This document shows, in pieces, positions 12,078 to 23,478 of a stretch of DNA of 64,000 nucleotides. Source of the stretch: Peribolospora baueri (taxonomy: Eukaryota; Basidiomycota; Peribolosporomycetes; Peribolosporales; Peribolosporaceae); contig JAMDHS010000009.1 of NCBI GenBank assembly GCA_029717555.1, forward strand, positions 1-64,000. Direction: 5' to 3'. The notes under the pieces were generated by a model that was not told where the DNA came from, ran no database searches, and saw only the letters and a program-made list of their open reading frames with translations. Positions within the stretch are counted from its first letter, which is position 1, and every line of letters starts with the position of its first letter. A program made the position numbers and the translations under genes.

Positions 12078-12758
12078 CCTCCCCTTTTTTCCACCGCCTT
12101 TGCCCCCCTCTCATGCTTTGACTGTTTCCCTCGCCGATTTGCGTAAACCAGTTATGTAGAACCAGATAATAATCGTACCATCCGCACGTGTCCGGCTAAC
12201 TCAGTGTCGCAGCATGCTACGAAGGCCCACAGAACGGCAGCCTGCGATCACCTCGATCACCTCGTGGTGTGGGGCGACATAACCAATGGGAACCACCTTG
12301 CCACTACCGTTCTGCCTTGTCTACCACCTAGCGTCTATGCTTTTTTCTTCCTTAGTTTTCGCCGTCTCTCTCATCTTGGGACACGCATGATGCCGGGTGC
12401 ATCTGCTTGGTTTTATGTAGCACCATGTGCGCCGCCTTCATCTTTTTCGTTTTTCGTTTGCATCATCGAATTCACGAGGCCGTCTATGCAAGTTCAAATC
12501 GGTTTATCGGCTATTATTAAGCGTCGCCAGCCGTGTTTCGATGGCTTTACCCGCCTCATGTAGGTCGTGTCATGCTCTGCTTCCACAGCGGTGCGATCAT
12601 GGATTCCATTTGGCTGTAAGATCTGTTGCCTCTCTTTCCCCACTCACCCGTGTCATTTTCACTCGCCAGGCTTTCACTTCTATCGATTCGACTCTTTCCC
12701 TCCATGTTCGCCTCGTCATCGTCATCGCCCACCTCGCGGCCACCGCCCTCGCCCCCGT
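12078..12758. other. Convergent intergenic region, no gene seen
   Basis: Both flanking genes end here. The DNA is mildly pyrimidine-rich toward the right and contains one CACGTG (12185-12190). Short open frames have no protein-like composition, and no RNA gene or repeat was recognised. Confidence 0.5.
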
Positions 12759-14364
12759 TCACCTCTTGTTCCCGTAGCTATAGAAGCCTTCACCGGTCTT
12801 GCGACCGAGTTTGCCCTGACTCACTTTGTCCTCGAGCAGGCCGACGACTTGGACGGCTTCCTCGTTGATCTCGCCCGTCGGCACGCGGTCCTCCCTCCAC
12901 CCTTTTGCGATGTGGGAGAGGGTGTCGAGGCCGACGAGGTCGGAGAGCTCGAAGGGGCCCATAGGGTCTGTGCGAGGAAAGACGGAAAGGCGGTGGTGAG
13001 TGAAGGAGCAGGAGATCTTCTCAGAGATCCTCGAGCGTTTTTACGCCTACTCACAACCAGCGCCAAGCTTCATAGCGGTATCGACGTCCTCCATGCTCGC
13101 CTCGCCGCGCTCAACGAGGCGAATGGCCTCGAGCATGTAAGGCACCAGAAGACGGTTTACAATGAAGCTGTTCGCCCGACGGACGCAGAGAAAGATGGCC
13201 GCTCAGATTGAGTGGGGAAGACAAAACGGCACGGCCCAGAGGACTCACCCAGGCGAATCGGTGCAGGCAACTGGCATCTTGCCCACCTTCTTCGCCAGCT
13301 CCATCAAGCTGTCGAACGTCTCGTCCGACGTCTCAGGGATGCGAATCACTTCGACCTGCAAGTGCGAGACACGAAAGACGAGAGATCGGCATGCGAAGAC
13401 GGACAACGTCCGAAAATGGGGACAAAGCTGCCATGAAGCTCACCAGTTTCATTTGCGGAACAGGGTTGAAGGCGTGGAAGCCTGGAGAGGGAAAATGAGC
13501 CAGAAAGGGTCCGTTACCTCTGTGTAGAGGCAATGGACACTTTCAATGTCGTTGATTCTCACTCACCTCCAAACCTATCCATCCTCTTGGTCGCCTGAGC
13601 GACGTCCTTGATGCTCAAACTACTGGTATTGCTAGCAAAGACAGTCTTCTCGGGCGCTTTAGCATCGAGATAGCCAAAGAGGTCCTTCTTCGTCTTGATG
13701 TTCTCGATGATCGCCTCAATAACCAGATCGGCGTCCTGTACCGCCTCCTCGGCGTCCGTCGTCATCTTGATGCCGTTGACGATTCCAGAAACATACTTAT
13801 CAGACTCGGACTGCGCGTCTGGAGCGGAGGCGAACTTCTTCTTGGCGATGCGAGAGAGCGACTTCGAGATGATCGACCGTCCATTGTCCAAAGCTTGAGG
13901 GGTCACGTCCGCCAACGTCACTTGAAGACCAGAAGTCTGAGCCACCTGAGCAATGCCGGCACCCATGAGACCTGGAAAGAGGAGCATCGATCGGCATCGG
14001 TTCGGATCGCCCCGGGGAGCTCAGAGTGACGCTCGGCCTTCTCAGAACGAGACTAGGCTTTTTGGCTCACCAGCTCCAAAGCTGATTTTCCCGTACACAA
14101 GAGCGCCCAAGGCCACATTGAAAAGAGTTCAGCGCGCACCATCCGTGCAAGAACGACGACGACGACGTCTCTCCCTGCGCTCACTCACACAGTGATCTTC
14201 TTGAGCTCCCTAGCGTCCGAGCTCGTGCTCGCGAACCCCCTCGTGGCGACCATACCGACGCCGAACACGACCGGAGAGGACGCGCATCGTGCGAGGGGGA
14301 AAAGGCCGGATGCGAGCGTGGGGGTGAAACGGAGGGTGGACCTGGAAAGCATGGTGGAAGACAT
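12759..14364 (-). CDS. 3-hydroxyacyl-CoA dehydrogenase, mitochondrial
   Basis: This enzyme oxidises L-3-hydroxyacyl-CoA with NAD+ in short/medium-chain beta-oxidation. Seven exons (14364-14189, 14081-14071, 13971-13567, 13481-13444, 13355-13249, 13167-13055, 12967-12759) give 352 residues. The N-terminus is an Arg/Ser-rich mitochondrial presequence starting [13 protein letters not shown]. The Rossmann loop [12 protein letters not shown] is assembled across an 11-base exon. SNTSSLS, the catalytic-His block [27 protein letters not shown] and the C-terminal dimer domain [18 protein letters not shown] follow, ending [10 protein letters not shown]. No peroxisomal C-terminal signal is present. It is divergent from CWF18 with only about 170 bases between the two ATGs, and a CACGTG sits in that gap. 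An upstream in-frame ATG at 14466 exists but would weaken the presequence. Confidence 0.93.
14071..14081 (-). other. 11-base micro-exon of the hydroxyacyl-CoA dehydrogenase
   Basis: The 11 bases are flanked by CAG on the upstream side and GTGAGC on the downstream side (minus strand). Including them joins ITV to FGAGLMGAG in frame; leaving them out breaks the frame and removes the first glycine of the NAD-binding GxGxxG. The exon is therefore inferred with good support. Confidence 0.8.
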
Positions 14365-14444
14365 GGAGATGGTGAGAAGTGACAAGCAAAGGAGCGAAGG
14401 GGGATCCCGGAACGTCGATTCGACCTCGCGCGTGATCGTGGCTG

Positions 14445-14450
14445 CACGTG
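14445..14450. promoter_or_regulatory. CACGTG palindrome, dehydrogenase/CWF18 promoter
   Basis: An E-box lies between the divergent dehydrogenase and CWF18 start codons. Such sites bind bHLH factors of the Cbf1/USF type in fungi. Function is inferred only from position and recurrence in this window. Confidence 0.4.
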
Positions 14451-14531
14451 ATCTTCGACCGGGCATAATACGTGCCGGTTAGTCTCCTCATCCCCGGCTC
14501 CATCTCTCCTCCACGTCCTTTTCCGCCCGAC

Positions 14532-15393
14532 ATGTCCCTCGAAGCGGCGTCAGATGCGCGAAAAGCAAAGTTGCAAGCTTTGCGAAGGCGGAAAGAGCAG
14601 GAGGAGGCTGGCATAACGCCGTCGAACGAAGGGCTAGGGGGAGGGGCGGACTTGGGTGGGGGAAGGAAGGAGAAAATCAAGTTCCGGAACTATGACCCGC
14701 TGACGGGTACGGCGAAGAAACCTCAATTGGACGCGTTGGAGGATACGGTGGAGAAGGAAGTCATGGGTGTGCAAGAGGAGGTGCTCAGGGAGGATGAGGT
14801 GAAAAGAAAAGAGGAACTGGTGAGTCTTTCTCGTCCCTCCTTTCTTTCATTCCGACGGCGCCGTGTGGCGCGGCGCGGTGATGGCTGCGATGCGACAATG
14901 GAGAGGGGAGTTGGCTAGAGACGGCGTTCGGGGAGGGCTGACTGTCCAACTGGATCTCGTTACCCTCTACTATCACATGTTCAACTGTTGCTGTCGCCGA
15001 CCTCCACAGGACATCTTCAACATCGCGCCCAAGAAGCCGAACTGGGATCTGAAACGAGACCTGGAGAAGCGGCTGGCCAAACTGGAGCCCAAGACGAAGC
15101 AGGCGATCTACGTTCTCATCCGTAAGCGTCTCTTTGTTTTGCCAACGCTTGGCTTTAGGCGATGCGCGTTTATTGCGGTTTTTCTATTCTGCTTCACGGC
15201 AACCGCGTCACGCTGACGGTCCTCCCCGTTTCTTCCTTGTTCCCTTTGCCCCGCCCGCGCATGCTCTCGGTCAGGAAAACGATTGGCAGAAGCAAGGGGC
15301 CGGGAGGGTGGCGGTGGGGAGGCCGAAATTGCGGCGGCGGTGGGCGCGGGGGACGAACTGATGGAGGACGCGGACGAGTCAGATGAGGAGTGA
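14532..15393 (+). CDS. CWF18: Pre-mRNA splicing factor Cwf18 (CCDC12 homologue)
   Basis: Cwf18/CCDC12 is a small coiled-coil component of the activated spliceosome. Three exons (14532-14819, 15010-15121, 15275-15393) give 172 residues. The N-terminus is charged and helical (ARKAKLQALRRRKEQEE). KIKFRNYDPL corresponds to the human 'LRLRNYVPED' block, and APKKPNWDLKRDLEKRLAKL corresponds to APRKPDWDLKRDVAKKLEKL. LIRKRLAEARG follows, with an acidic end (DADESDEE). The length matches the human protein of about 166 residues. Confidence 0.93.
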
Positions 15394-15644
15394 CGTGTTT
15401 ACATACTGTCTCCGGGGTAGAACCCTTCTTTCTGAGCGGTCATCCAACCGTCAGGGAGCTCCGTGGGGTACTGTGCATTTCTTTCTTTTATCTACAGGGA
15501 TGTATCCACCCGCTCCGTCGCCTTTCGATATCATGTAGTCTGTTCTAGTACGAACCCTGGCACTCATTTGCACGTCTGATATCCGGTGTCCCGCGTTTCC
15601 ATCCCAGGGATATACGGTTCTAGGAGGCGATCTCCGTATACAGT

Positions 15645-17087
15645 CTACAGCGGAAGTGCGCTGGGCTTGATCGCGGCCGCTCCTTGCTGGGCGATGACGT
15701 TCCAGCCAGGGAAGACGTAGGGCAGCGCGTCCGGGTCAAGGTGGGGGAAAGAAGACTTGATGCATTGGATGAGGAGAGACGAGAGGATCTGGAGAAGGAC
15801 GGCGACCGAGGGAGAGAACTACGCTTGAGCATCCTTGCGCCGCTGGCAGATGCCCAATGCTCATCGGCGCCCGAGCGTGCTCACCTCGTATCCCTTCTGC
15901 GAGAGGTGCAACCCGTCGTACAGCAGCTCCGCCAGTCCCTCGTCCCTGCCTTGAGCGTGTCGTCCGGCCTCGTTTTCCAGCGCCTGCCAAAGATCGACGC
16001 AAGCCACCCCCCCGTCTGGTCCTGCCTTGCTGGCCACCTCTTTAACCGCCTCGGCATACCTCCGCGTCACCTCTTCCTCTCGATCCACCTTTCCTTCGGT
16101 CTTGTGCTGTGGGTGGTCGGGTGGGAGGGAGGCGAAGTAGGCCTTGCCGGCTACGACGGAGATAGGGGGAGGAGTGATGAAGATGATCTTGGCGGAGGGG
16201 CAGTGATACTCGGACTGAGGGGAGTAGAGAAGGCCTAGGATCGTGTGCAGGTTCTCTTTGAAGCGAGGGAGAGGGACCTGCGCATGGGGAAAGCAACGGA
16301 AGAGGGGTAGATTCGTTGAGAAGGCACACTTTGGGTTTGACTTGGACGTCGCCTATCCTACAGAGCTCACATGCTGGACGTTGCCCTCGATGCAAGCGTC
16401 GTTGGCGCCGAAAAAGATGGTGATGAGTCGAATCTTGCTCTTGGGTTCCTCCTTTGGAACGAGGAGCTGCAGTTGGCGAGGAAGGGATTTTGACGAGATG
16501 GCGCAAGCCCCTAAGTTTAGGTTGAGATCCATTCACACGCGAAAAAACCGGCCGTCGAGAAAAGTAAAGCGCGACAACAGCAAGGTGAATAATGAAAAGA
16601 GAGCTCGTACCTGCTTCAGGAGAGGAATCGCCCAGTCGGTGTTGTAGCCTGGCGGAATGACCGAGCAAGCGGAGGATGAGTTCACGCCAGGCGGATAGGC
16701 TGGCCGGCATCGAGGAGGTGCGCGGGCGACTGGTCTCACCGCTGAAGCCGCGCTGAATGACTTCAAGTTTTCGGGCGTACACCTGGTGGAGAAAATACGC
16801 TCGTCAGACGCTCCCGACCGGCCGGTGTTGCTGCCGATGGTCGAGACAGCGAGGTGCGCAAACTGACCTCGGACAGTTTTGCAGCAAACCCGCCGGGCCT
16901 ATAGGCGTACTCGGTGAGGCTGTCTCCGAAGAGCAAGACCGAATCCTAGACGCCGAGGTTAAGAATGGGGGCCGAGCGGGGAAACGTGGAGGGATGGGTG
17001 AGCTGGGTCGGTGGCCCTGCGTCGAGCTGTCGAGCCGGTGTTGAACGACAGGAGGTGATGACTCACATACACAGGTGCGACGGACAT
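15645..17087 (-). CDS. IAH1: Isoamyl acetate-hydrolysing esterase (SGNH/GDSL hydrolase)
   Basis: IAH1 esterases hydrolyse short acetate esters. Seven exons (17087-17067, 16945-16868, 16782-16740, 16648-16611, 16466-16371, 16277-15885, 15788-15645) give 270 residues. All SGNH blocks are present: LLFGDSLTEYAY (nucleophile Ser), RGFSGYNTDWA (Gly), FFGANDAC (Asn) and DGLHLSQKGYE (Asp and His). There is no signal peptide, so it is probably cytosolic. The first exon is only 21 bases and encodes MSVAPVY. It is convergent with CWF18 and divergent from OCA6. Confidence 0.93.
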
Positions 17088-17334
17088 GGTGACCTCGACA
17101 GAGCGCTGTGAGATGGAGTAGATGGCGAGGGAGACAGCGATGGTTCAGCTCACGCTCGTTATCTATCGACGAGATCGGTCCACCCGCCGAATATCGCCGA
17201 GCCCGTGATCGAAATTGCTTGCGCCTGTTGATGACATCGTTGGCGACCATCTTCGAAGCCATCCGTCTCGTTCGACGGTAGAATGCTCACGCCCCCGTCA
17301 ACGAGCTGTCGCCCCCGCCCGCGGCACACCCCCG

Positions 17335-19202
17335 ATGGCCCTCCCACCTCTGACGCCGCCTTTCCGCTTTGGCATCGTAGCCTCTTCCACCTCCCCTCCC
17401 AACGGCGACTCCACCCCCGCGCTCCAACAAGCCCGCCAAACGTTGTACAGGGGCGCCTATCCCAAGCAGCGCAACCTCCCCTTCCTCTCCCGCCTCCACC
17501 TGCGCACCGTCATCAGCCTCACTCCGAAGCCGCTTGCTGGAGAGGCCAGGACGTGGGCTGACGAAAAAGGCGTGCGGTGCGTCTGGGTGAAAGTGGAAAA
17601 GGTGAAAGAGGAGGAGACGGTGGATCTGGATGTCAAGCGCGTCGTCACAGTTTTACAGGTGCGTGGAAGAGGGCGAGGCCCTGTTGGAAGGCGGACAGGC
17701 GCTCGCTCCATTTGGCAACTCGCTTTTAGTTACTGGAATCGCTCGTACTGCATCGCTCACACACAGCCCGCCCGCCCCACAGATCATCACGCATGCTCTC
17801 TCGCTCCCCCTCTACCTGCACTGTCTCGATGGCGTGGACGTCACCTCCCTCGTCGTTGGCTGCCTGCGCAAGCTTCAGGCGTGGACGCATGCGAGCATCA
17901 TGGCCGAGTTTTCCAGGTGAGTTAGTGGCATCCTGGCGTCCTGTGCGTGTGCAATGTGCGGCGTAGCGCACCGGTTCGTCTGCTCACTGGACCGCTCCCC
18001 GACTCCCTTCCTTGGCCGCCGAAAGATATCTGCGCGACCCGACGTCGAACCCTCCCACGATACCCTCCAGCCATGGGCTTTTCATCGAAAAATTTCAACC
18101 GTACCCAGTCCCGCCCTCCTCCTCTCCTTCCCCCGACAAGACCGCTTCTACCGGTGTGCCCACACCAAATCCGGCTGCTGTTGACGGTGGTCTCGTCCTC
18201 TCTCCTCCCGGCAAGCTCGTCCGATGGCTCTGGCCTTGGCCTTCACCCGGCCATCCACTCTTTAACCTCTCTCAGGTGCAGGTGCAGCAGAAGGGCGAGC
18301 GCGACCGCGACAGGGACAAGGATCGGCCAGATGTGCATTACGAAGCTCCGGTCCGAAACGGCGGGGGAGGCGAGCCGAGGTCGGAGCAAGCGGGAACGAC
18401 GACGGACGGGTCTGTTAGGAGCGAGCAGCAGCAATCACAACAGTATGGGAAGAGGCGGAGGAGCGAGAGGGAGCCTTTGCTCGCTGGCGGGAGCAAGGCA
18501 GCCCTCTCTACCTCCTCTCGACCGGCTTCCGCGCGCGAGTCTACCGCAGAGACGTCAGTGGCAAGGGGTGGGGAGGCCAAGGCGAGGGCGGAGACAGGGG
18601 AACCATTGTCGTCGCGTATGAGCGACGATGGTGTTGTTGTCACCGCTCAAGCTTCGTCGGCGTCGACGTCAATTTCAGGCTCTACCTCCTTACAACGAGC
18701 GAGGACGACGTCCGGGGAACAGCTGCCCAACATTGACACCGAGTGGGTCGGAGGACGGCGGTTAAGTCGAATGGAGATGGCTGGAGTTGGGGAGGAGATT
18801 GGGAGGGGAGAAATAGAACGCTGGCTCCCGGAGGCCGCCCATACGGGATCGGAGGACGTTATGCTTGTTCCAGGCGAGGCTCGAGGTGGGTGGGATGGCG
18901 AGAAGGGGGAGGAGACGGGGCAACAGCGGGAAGAAGTGGAAGAGGTTGTGGAGGAAAGAGAAAAAGTAGAGGAGGAGGAGGAAGAGAAAGAGAAAGAGGA
19001 GGAAGAGGAGGAGGAGAAGGAAAAGGAGGAGGTGGTGGTGGAGGTGGAGGAGGACGAAGAAGAAGAAGAAGAGGACGAGGAAGAGGAAGAGGAAGAGGAA
19101 GAGGAGGAGGAGGACGAAGAGGAGGACGAAGAAGAGGAAGAGGAAGAGTCAGTCGATCCGAGGTCGCTGATGATCGAGGCGCTGGACTTGGAAGGTTATT
19201 GA
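17335..19202 (+). CDS. OCA6: Oca6-like tyrosine phosphatase family protein (likely pseudophosphatase)
   Basis: Three exons (17335-17658, 17783-17916, 18026-19202) give 544 residues. The first 190 match the atypical dual-specificity phosphatase fold of yeast OCA6, with LYRGAYPKQRNLPFL, LRTVISLTPKPL and LYLHCLDGVDVTSLVVGCLRKLQAW. The loop keeps the Cys of HCx5R, but the catalytic Arg position is Thr/Ser; from memory yeast Oca6 also lacks it, so the protein probably signals or scaffolds rather than dephosphorylates. The remaining 350 residues are Ser/Pro/Arg-rich, followed by about 85 residues that are almost all Glu/Asp/Lys and a conserved-looking end (DPRSLMIEALDLEGY). OCA proteins are linked to inositol pyrophosphate signalling. 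The start is the first in-frame ATG. Confidence 0.85.
18950..19150 (+). repeat. GA-rich repeat coding for a Glu/Asp tract
   Basis: This is a polypurine run of GAG/GAA/GAC codons inside the OCA6 last exon. The mixed Glu codons and interspersed Lys and Asp suggest selection for acidity rather than a pure recent microsatellite. Confidence 0.8.
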
Positions 19203-19481
19203 GGGTAGTCTCGCGCAGAAGACCGTCCTGGCTTCGTCGCTGGCGCACAGGTTTACGGTGCTTTTCCGTAACGTATAGCGATGGCCATCCCTCGTCCGTA
19301 AGGTAGTCTACTAGCTCAATCGGGTGTTCCTCCCTCAAGCCGACGAGAACTGGATTCGAATGAGAGCGAGGATCGTTGTTCCACCCCAGACACCTGAGGT
19401 GGCCCGAGCGTCGCACCGGCCGCAGTAAGATTTCGGGGAACGGACGCCGTCCTCGACCGACCTCTTCGATCCCCGCCGTCG

Positions 19482-20623
19482 ATGCTGCGAGTGACGTCCT
19501 CGACCTTTGGCTATCCCACTCTCGTTTTCGCCCGAACACGACTGGGAGGAGGGCGTACAAGAAGAATAATGACGGACCATGCGCCCACATTCTCCCAACA
19601 GCCGGCAGGACGAGCGTCCGTTTCCACCGATGCGGCCGCGCCGGTGACGACGATAACTACGCACCAGCAGTACATCACGTCGGGCCTCGAGCGCTCCTCT
19701 CTCCTCCCATCGCCCATCGCCCAGTTCAACGCCTGGTTCCAACACGCCATGCACAGCTCTCCCCGGGTCAAGGAGCCGGAGGCGATGACGCTCTCCACCG
19801 TCGCCTTCGACCCGCGCCACCCCGAGCGGCCCCCCGTGCCGAGTTCGAGGGTCGTGCTCCTGAAGAGGGTCGACCCGAGCGGCTTCGTCTTCTTCACCAA
19901 CTACGAGTCCAGGAAGGGCCGAGAGCTTTTCCCTGATCATGCCGTGACCTCGGATTCGTACGCCAGCCTCTGCTTCTATTGGCGCGAGCAACACCGCCAG
20001 GTCCGCGTTGTCGGTCGCGTCTCCAAGCTCCCAAGGTCCGAGTCCAAGGCCTACTTCGACAGCCGGCCCGTCGGCTCACGCGTGGGCGCGTGGGCGAGTC
20101 CGCAGAGCGCGGTGATCGAGAGCGGTGAGAGGAGCAAACTGGAGGAAATGGTAGCGAAGCAGGAGAGGAGGTTCTTTCCTCGCTCTGCGTCCGTGTCCAC
20201 GTCCGACGACGACGACGGCAGAGGAGATCGGCCACCCAAAGGGAAGGAGGTGGACGGGGACGGAGAGGGAAAGAAGACGATTGAGGAGGAGGAAGTCGAC
20301 GTCCCGCTGCCCGACTTCTGGGGCGGCGTCAGGGTCGAGCCGGTGGAAGTGGAGTTTTGGATGGGCAGAGAGAACAGATTGCACGATCGGTTTCGGTGAG
20401 TGAGCCTGTTTGAGAAGTGCCACTTCTACGACGACTCCGCCTTCGCTCTGACTGACCCGACTTGGCGCCGCCCCGTATTCCGTCTCTCGTTGCCGCCTCC
20501 CCTTCCCTCCTGAACTCCCCTTCCGTTGCGGCAAACGACAGGTACACGTGGGCGGACACGGACGCGGATGCGGATGCGACGGCGAACGAGCGCAAGTGGA
20601 AGGTCGAGCGGCTGGCACCTTGA
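19482..20623 (+). CDS. PDX3: Pyridoxamine 5'-phosphate oxidase
   Basis: This FMN enzyme makes pyridoxal 5'-phosphate from pyridoxine or pyridoxamine phosphate. Two exons (19482-20395, 20542-20623) encode the protein. Recognisable blocks are PNPIAQFNAWF-like SPIAQFNAWFQHA, EAMTLSTV, PSSRVVLLKRVD, GFVFFTNYESRKGREL, CFYWREQHRQVRVVGRV and SRVGAWASPQS; PDFWGGVRVEP then leads to the C-terminal W-x-x-ERL end (KWKVERLAP). A Ser/Asp/Glu-rich insert of about 45 residues separates the ERRFF helix from PLPDFWGG, absent in bacterial PdxH. Two starts are possible: ATG 19482 gives a basic N-terminus, ATG 19569 (MTDHAPT) gives the usual cytosolic form. Confidence 0.92.
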
Positions 20624-21236
20624 ACGTAGACGGACGGGACGGGAAGGAACAAGCTGACGGCGGGAAGTCGAGCGTGTTGCGTAGGGTTAGAACTGGCCTA
20701 GTCGTCGTCTGTCTAAAGGCGGACCTGGAAGGGCAGAACAGTCGTGGATTCGCAACGGCATCGGACGCGGACCGCTTCCGGAACCAGATAGATAGATGGA
20801 CAAGGCGAGGACGACGACGACGAGAGAAGAGCATGTCATGGAGGAGGCATCGACTCGACACGAAGGCAGCATAAAAAACCCTAACCTTTGCATGACCCCG
20901 ATGCGACGAAGCGCCGGCGCCCTCGGCGAGCGACGGAATGTGGGCTGAACTAGAAGTACAGATGAATGAATGGATGGATGAAAGTGATGGGACGTCCCGG
21001 AGAAAAGCGGACAGGTGGATGAAGCAAGATCGTTGGACCTAAGTGAAGCAATTGGATGAGAGAGCGAAATGTGCGTGTATGTGGGGGAGGGGGGGAAAGG
21101 GGGTATATCGGAGATGCATAGTGATCAAAGCGGGCGGACAGAAAAGGGAAGCTCTAAAAGCGACCGGTGGAGATCGGTTTGTGGATCGCGGGTGTGGTGT
21201 GGAAAACGACGTGACAGGGGGAGGACGGACTGGCGA
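20624..21236. other. Convergent intergenic region, no gene seen
   Basis: This region holds the 3' ends of PDX3 and the unidentified gene to its right. It is purine-rich on the + strand, with short GATG/ATGG repeats near 20,960-20,985. No ORF with protein-like composition was found beyond shadows. Confidence 0.5.
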
Positions 21237-23478
21237 TCAAGCGGAGAAGCGAGGCTCGACGGACGGGAGCGTCCAGTCGAGATGGGCACGGCGCGCCGCC
21301 TCGTCCACGAGACAGCGGCCCCAGCAGACGACGTGAGGCCATGCGGTGGTATCGTCGACCGGCCAAGCAAACTCGGTTCTTCGTCTCCGAACGCCGTCCG
21401 GGTCGGCCTCCTCGCCCTTGTCGGGATGGAGCGTCGAGGCGCAGCCAGACGCCCACGTGGACGGGAAGCGCTCACGAAGAGTCGACGTGGGCAAGTAGCG
21501 GCGGAACTTGGAGAGCAGACGGCGGACGCGAGAAGGATCGTCGACGAGAGCGGCGTCGATGTCGCCCGGTTTAGTGGGCTTGCCGGACGACAGTCGGACG
21601 CGCAATCGGTCGCGGTCGTAAGCGTTGACGTGTTGCAGGATCAGCGCTTCGACGAGGTAGCTAGAGGCGCAGAGGAGCGCGGCGCGTCAGTCGCAAAGAC
21701 CGAGATTGAACACGGACGGCAATGCGCGAGCTCACCATACGCCGAGGAAAGCCGTATGGTCTTCTTGCTTCCACCTCTCTCTGATCACGTCGATCGAGTC
21801 GTACATGCTCTCCCAGTCTTCGATCCTTCGCCCCTCGTCTTTCGAGTCACCTGCGAGCTTGGCCGCCCTATCCTCGCACCAGAAGGAATAGGCGAAGAGG
21901 AGAAGAGCATCGGTCTGCTCGAGGACGGCGGTGAGCGAGTCGTGTGGTTCGGGAGAAGAAGAGCGCATCCGGTTGTCCCCGGCGCGCTTCTCGGCCGTGG
22001 CGGTGCAATAGTAGCTGCATGATAGATAGCGACAGTGAGCGTGAGATCCGGGGAAGGACTGGAACGAAGAAACATTCACTCACGCCTTGGCGAGTTGTAG
22101 ATATCTCTCTCTGGTCCAACCACGTCCTTGTACGGCCTTCGACGGTCCGTCGTCGTCGTCGCCCCCAGGCACGCCAGCGAGAATCGGTTTCCTCCTTGCC
22201 TCGCGTCCGCGTTCTTTCAGCTGGGCTGACCTTGCGGCAGGAAACGGTCGTAGACGCCTATATGGACAGCGAAGACAACGGTAAGCACAAGAGATGCGGC
22301 CGCGACAGCGTGGAAAAAAACTCACTTGACCTCTGCTGCGTCCTTGTCCGCTTCGTCGTCTGCCTGATCGCTCGCCTTGCGCTTCACTGTCGACGCCTTC
22401 CTGGAATCTTCTGCCGGCGACGGTACGTGCTTCCGTTTGGGCGACTCCGGGGCTGACGGAACCGTAGGGTCGATGAGAGACGGCAGTCTCGCGAGCAGCT
22501 GACGGCACGAGGATGACGTCAAGTCAGAATGGATGGCGAAAGAAGAGCCGATCGGCGTTGATGCTCACCTTCAATCGCCGCTCAAGCTCCTCAGTAGGTA
22601 TGACCCTGGAGAGTAACGGGACCGTTCAATGCGGAGGCCCGAGGAGCGACGTATGACGAGCCACGGCAAGGGATCTTCGCGTGGTCGACTCACTTTGTGT
22701 AGGCCTTGCCGTCCCAGGCAATGCCGGGAGGCAGCGGACGAGAGCCAGGATGGTGGCCGTCGCCATGAAAGGAGGCCGGCCCAACCGCCATACCGAGGTT
22801 GCCGCCCGGGCCAGAGACGATGCCGCCGAGGGCGAGGCCGAGGCCGAGGGCGTAAGAGTCTGGAGGAGTGCGGAGCGAGGAGAAGGAAGAAGGGGTAGTG
22901 CCGGCGGCGGTGCTACTGCTGGCGGAGGAGAGGGGACCGGACGGGGAGACTGAATGAGACGCGCTGCGTGGCGATGGGCGGGCGGACCGAGAGACGAGGT
23001 GACTGGAGCCGGTGTAGGGCCTGGAGCCGTGGCCGGAAAGAGGTGGAGGGTACGGGAGAGAGTACGGCAGGGGAAAGTAGTGAAACGGCGGAAAGAAGTG
23101 TCCGAGCTGGTGAGGTTGATAGGAAGGGAGGTGGGAGGTCTGTTGGTTGTGAGCGTCTGTCCAGCCAGGATGTTGAAGAGGGAGTGAAGGGTAGGCCGTC
23201 AAGGAAGGCGACCCGTGCCTATCCAATGGAAGCTGTCTCTGTCGATCCTGTTGAGCTCCTCCATTGCTGTCGACGGCGGGCGAAGCGCTGGGTGTGGACG
23301 ACGTCGGCGGTGCGTCTTTGAGCGAGGGTGAGGCCTTGGCCGGACCTTCGAGCGCGGGTCGCGGAGGACGACGCCATGGGTCGCCGTCAGGATCGACGAT
23401 GAAGGGGTGTCCCTCGCCGGCGGCGGCGTGCTTGGAAGAGAGAGGCGAGGGTCTTATAACGTCCTGGGTGGTGGGCAT
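21237..23478 (-). CDS. Uncharacterised Pro/Ser-rich protein with helical C-terminal region
   Basis: I do not recognise this gene with confidence. Six exons (23478-22694, 22605-22569, 22498-22326, 22257-22084, 22014-21736, 21660-21237) join in frame to 623 residues. Residues 1-260 are low-complexity, rich in Pro, Ser, Gly and His. A short conserved-looking stretch follows (GIAWDGKAYTK, VIPTEELERRLKLLARLP), then a basic Lys/Arg/Ser segment. About 230 residues look helical: RERYLQLAKAYYCTATAEK, LTAVLEQTDALLLFAYSFW, WESMYDSIDVIRERWKQ and YLVEALILQHVNAYDRDRL. The spacing loosely recalls the AF4/FMR2 C-terminal homology domain, which would imply transcription elongation; this is a guess from pattern. 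It shares a divergent promoter with RSM22. Confidence 0.75.

Noticed and set aside
21069-22022. A 317-residue + strand frame
   Set aside because: It is antisense to the exons of the unidentified protein, whose spliced reading has helical periodicity and consensus introns, while this frame has neither.
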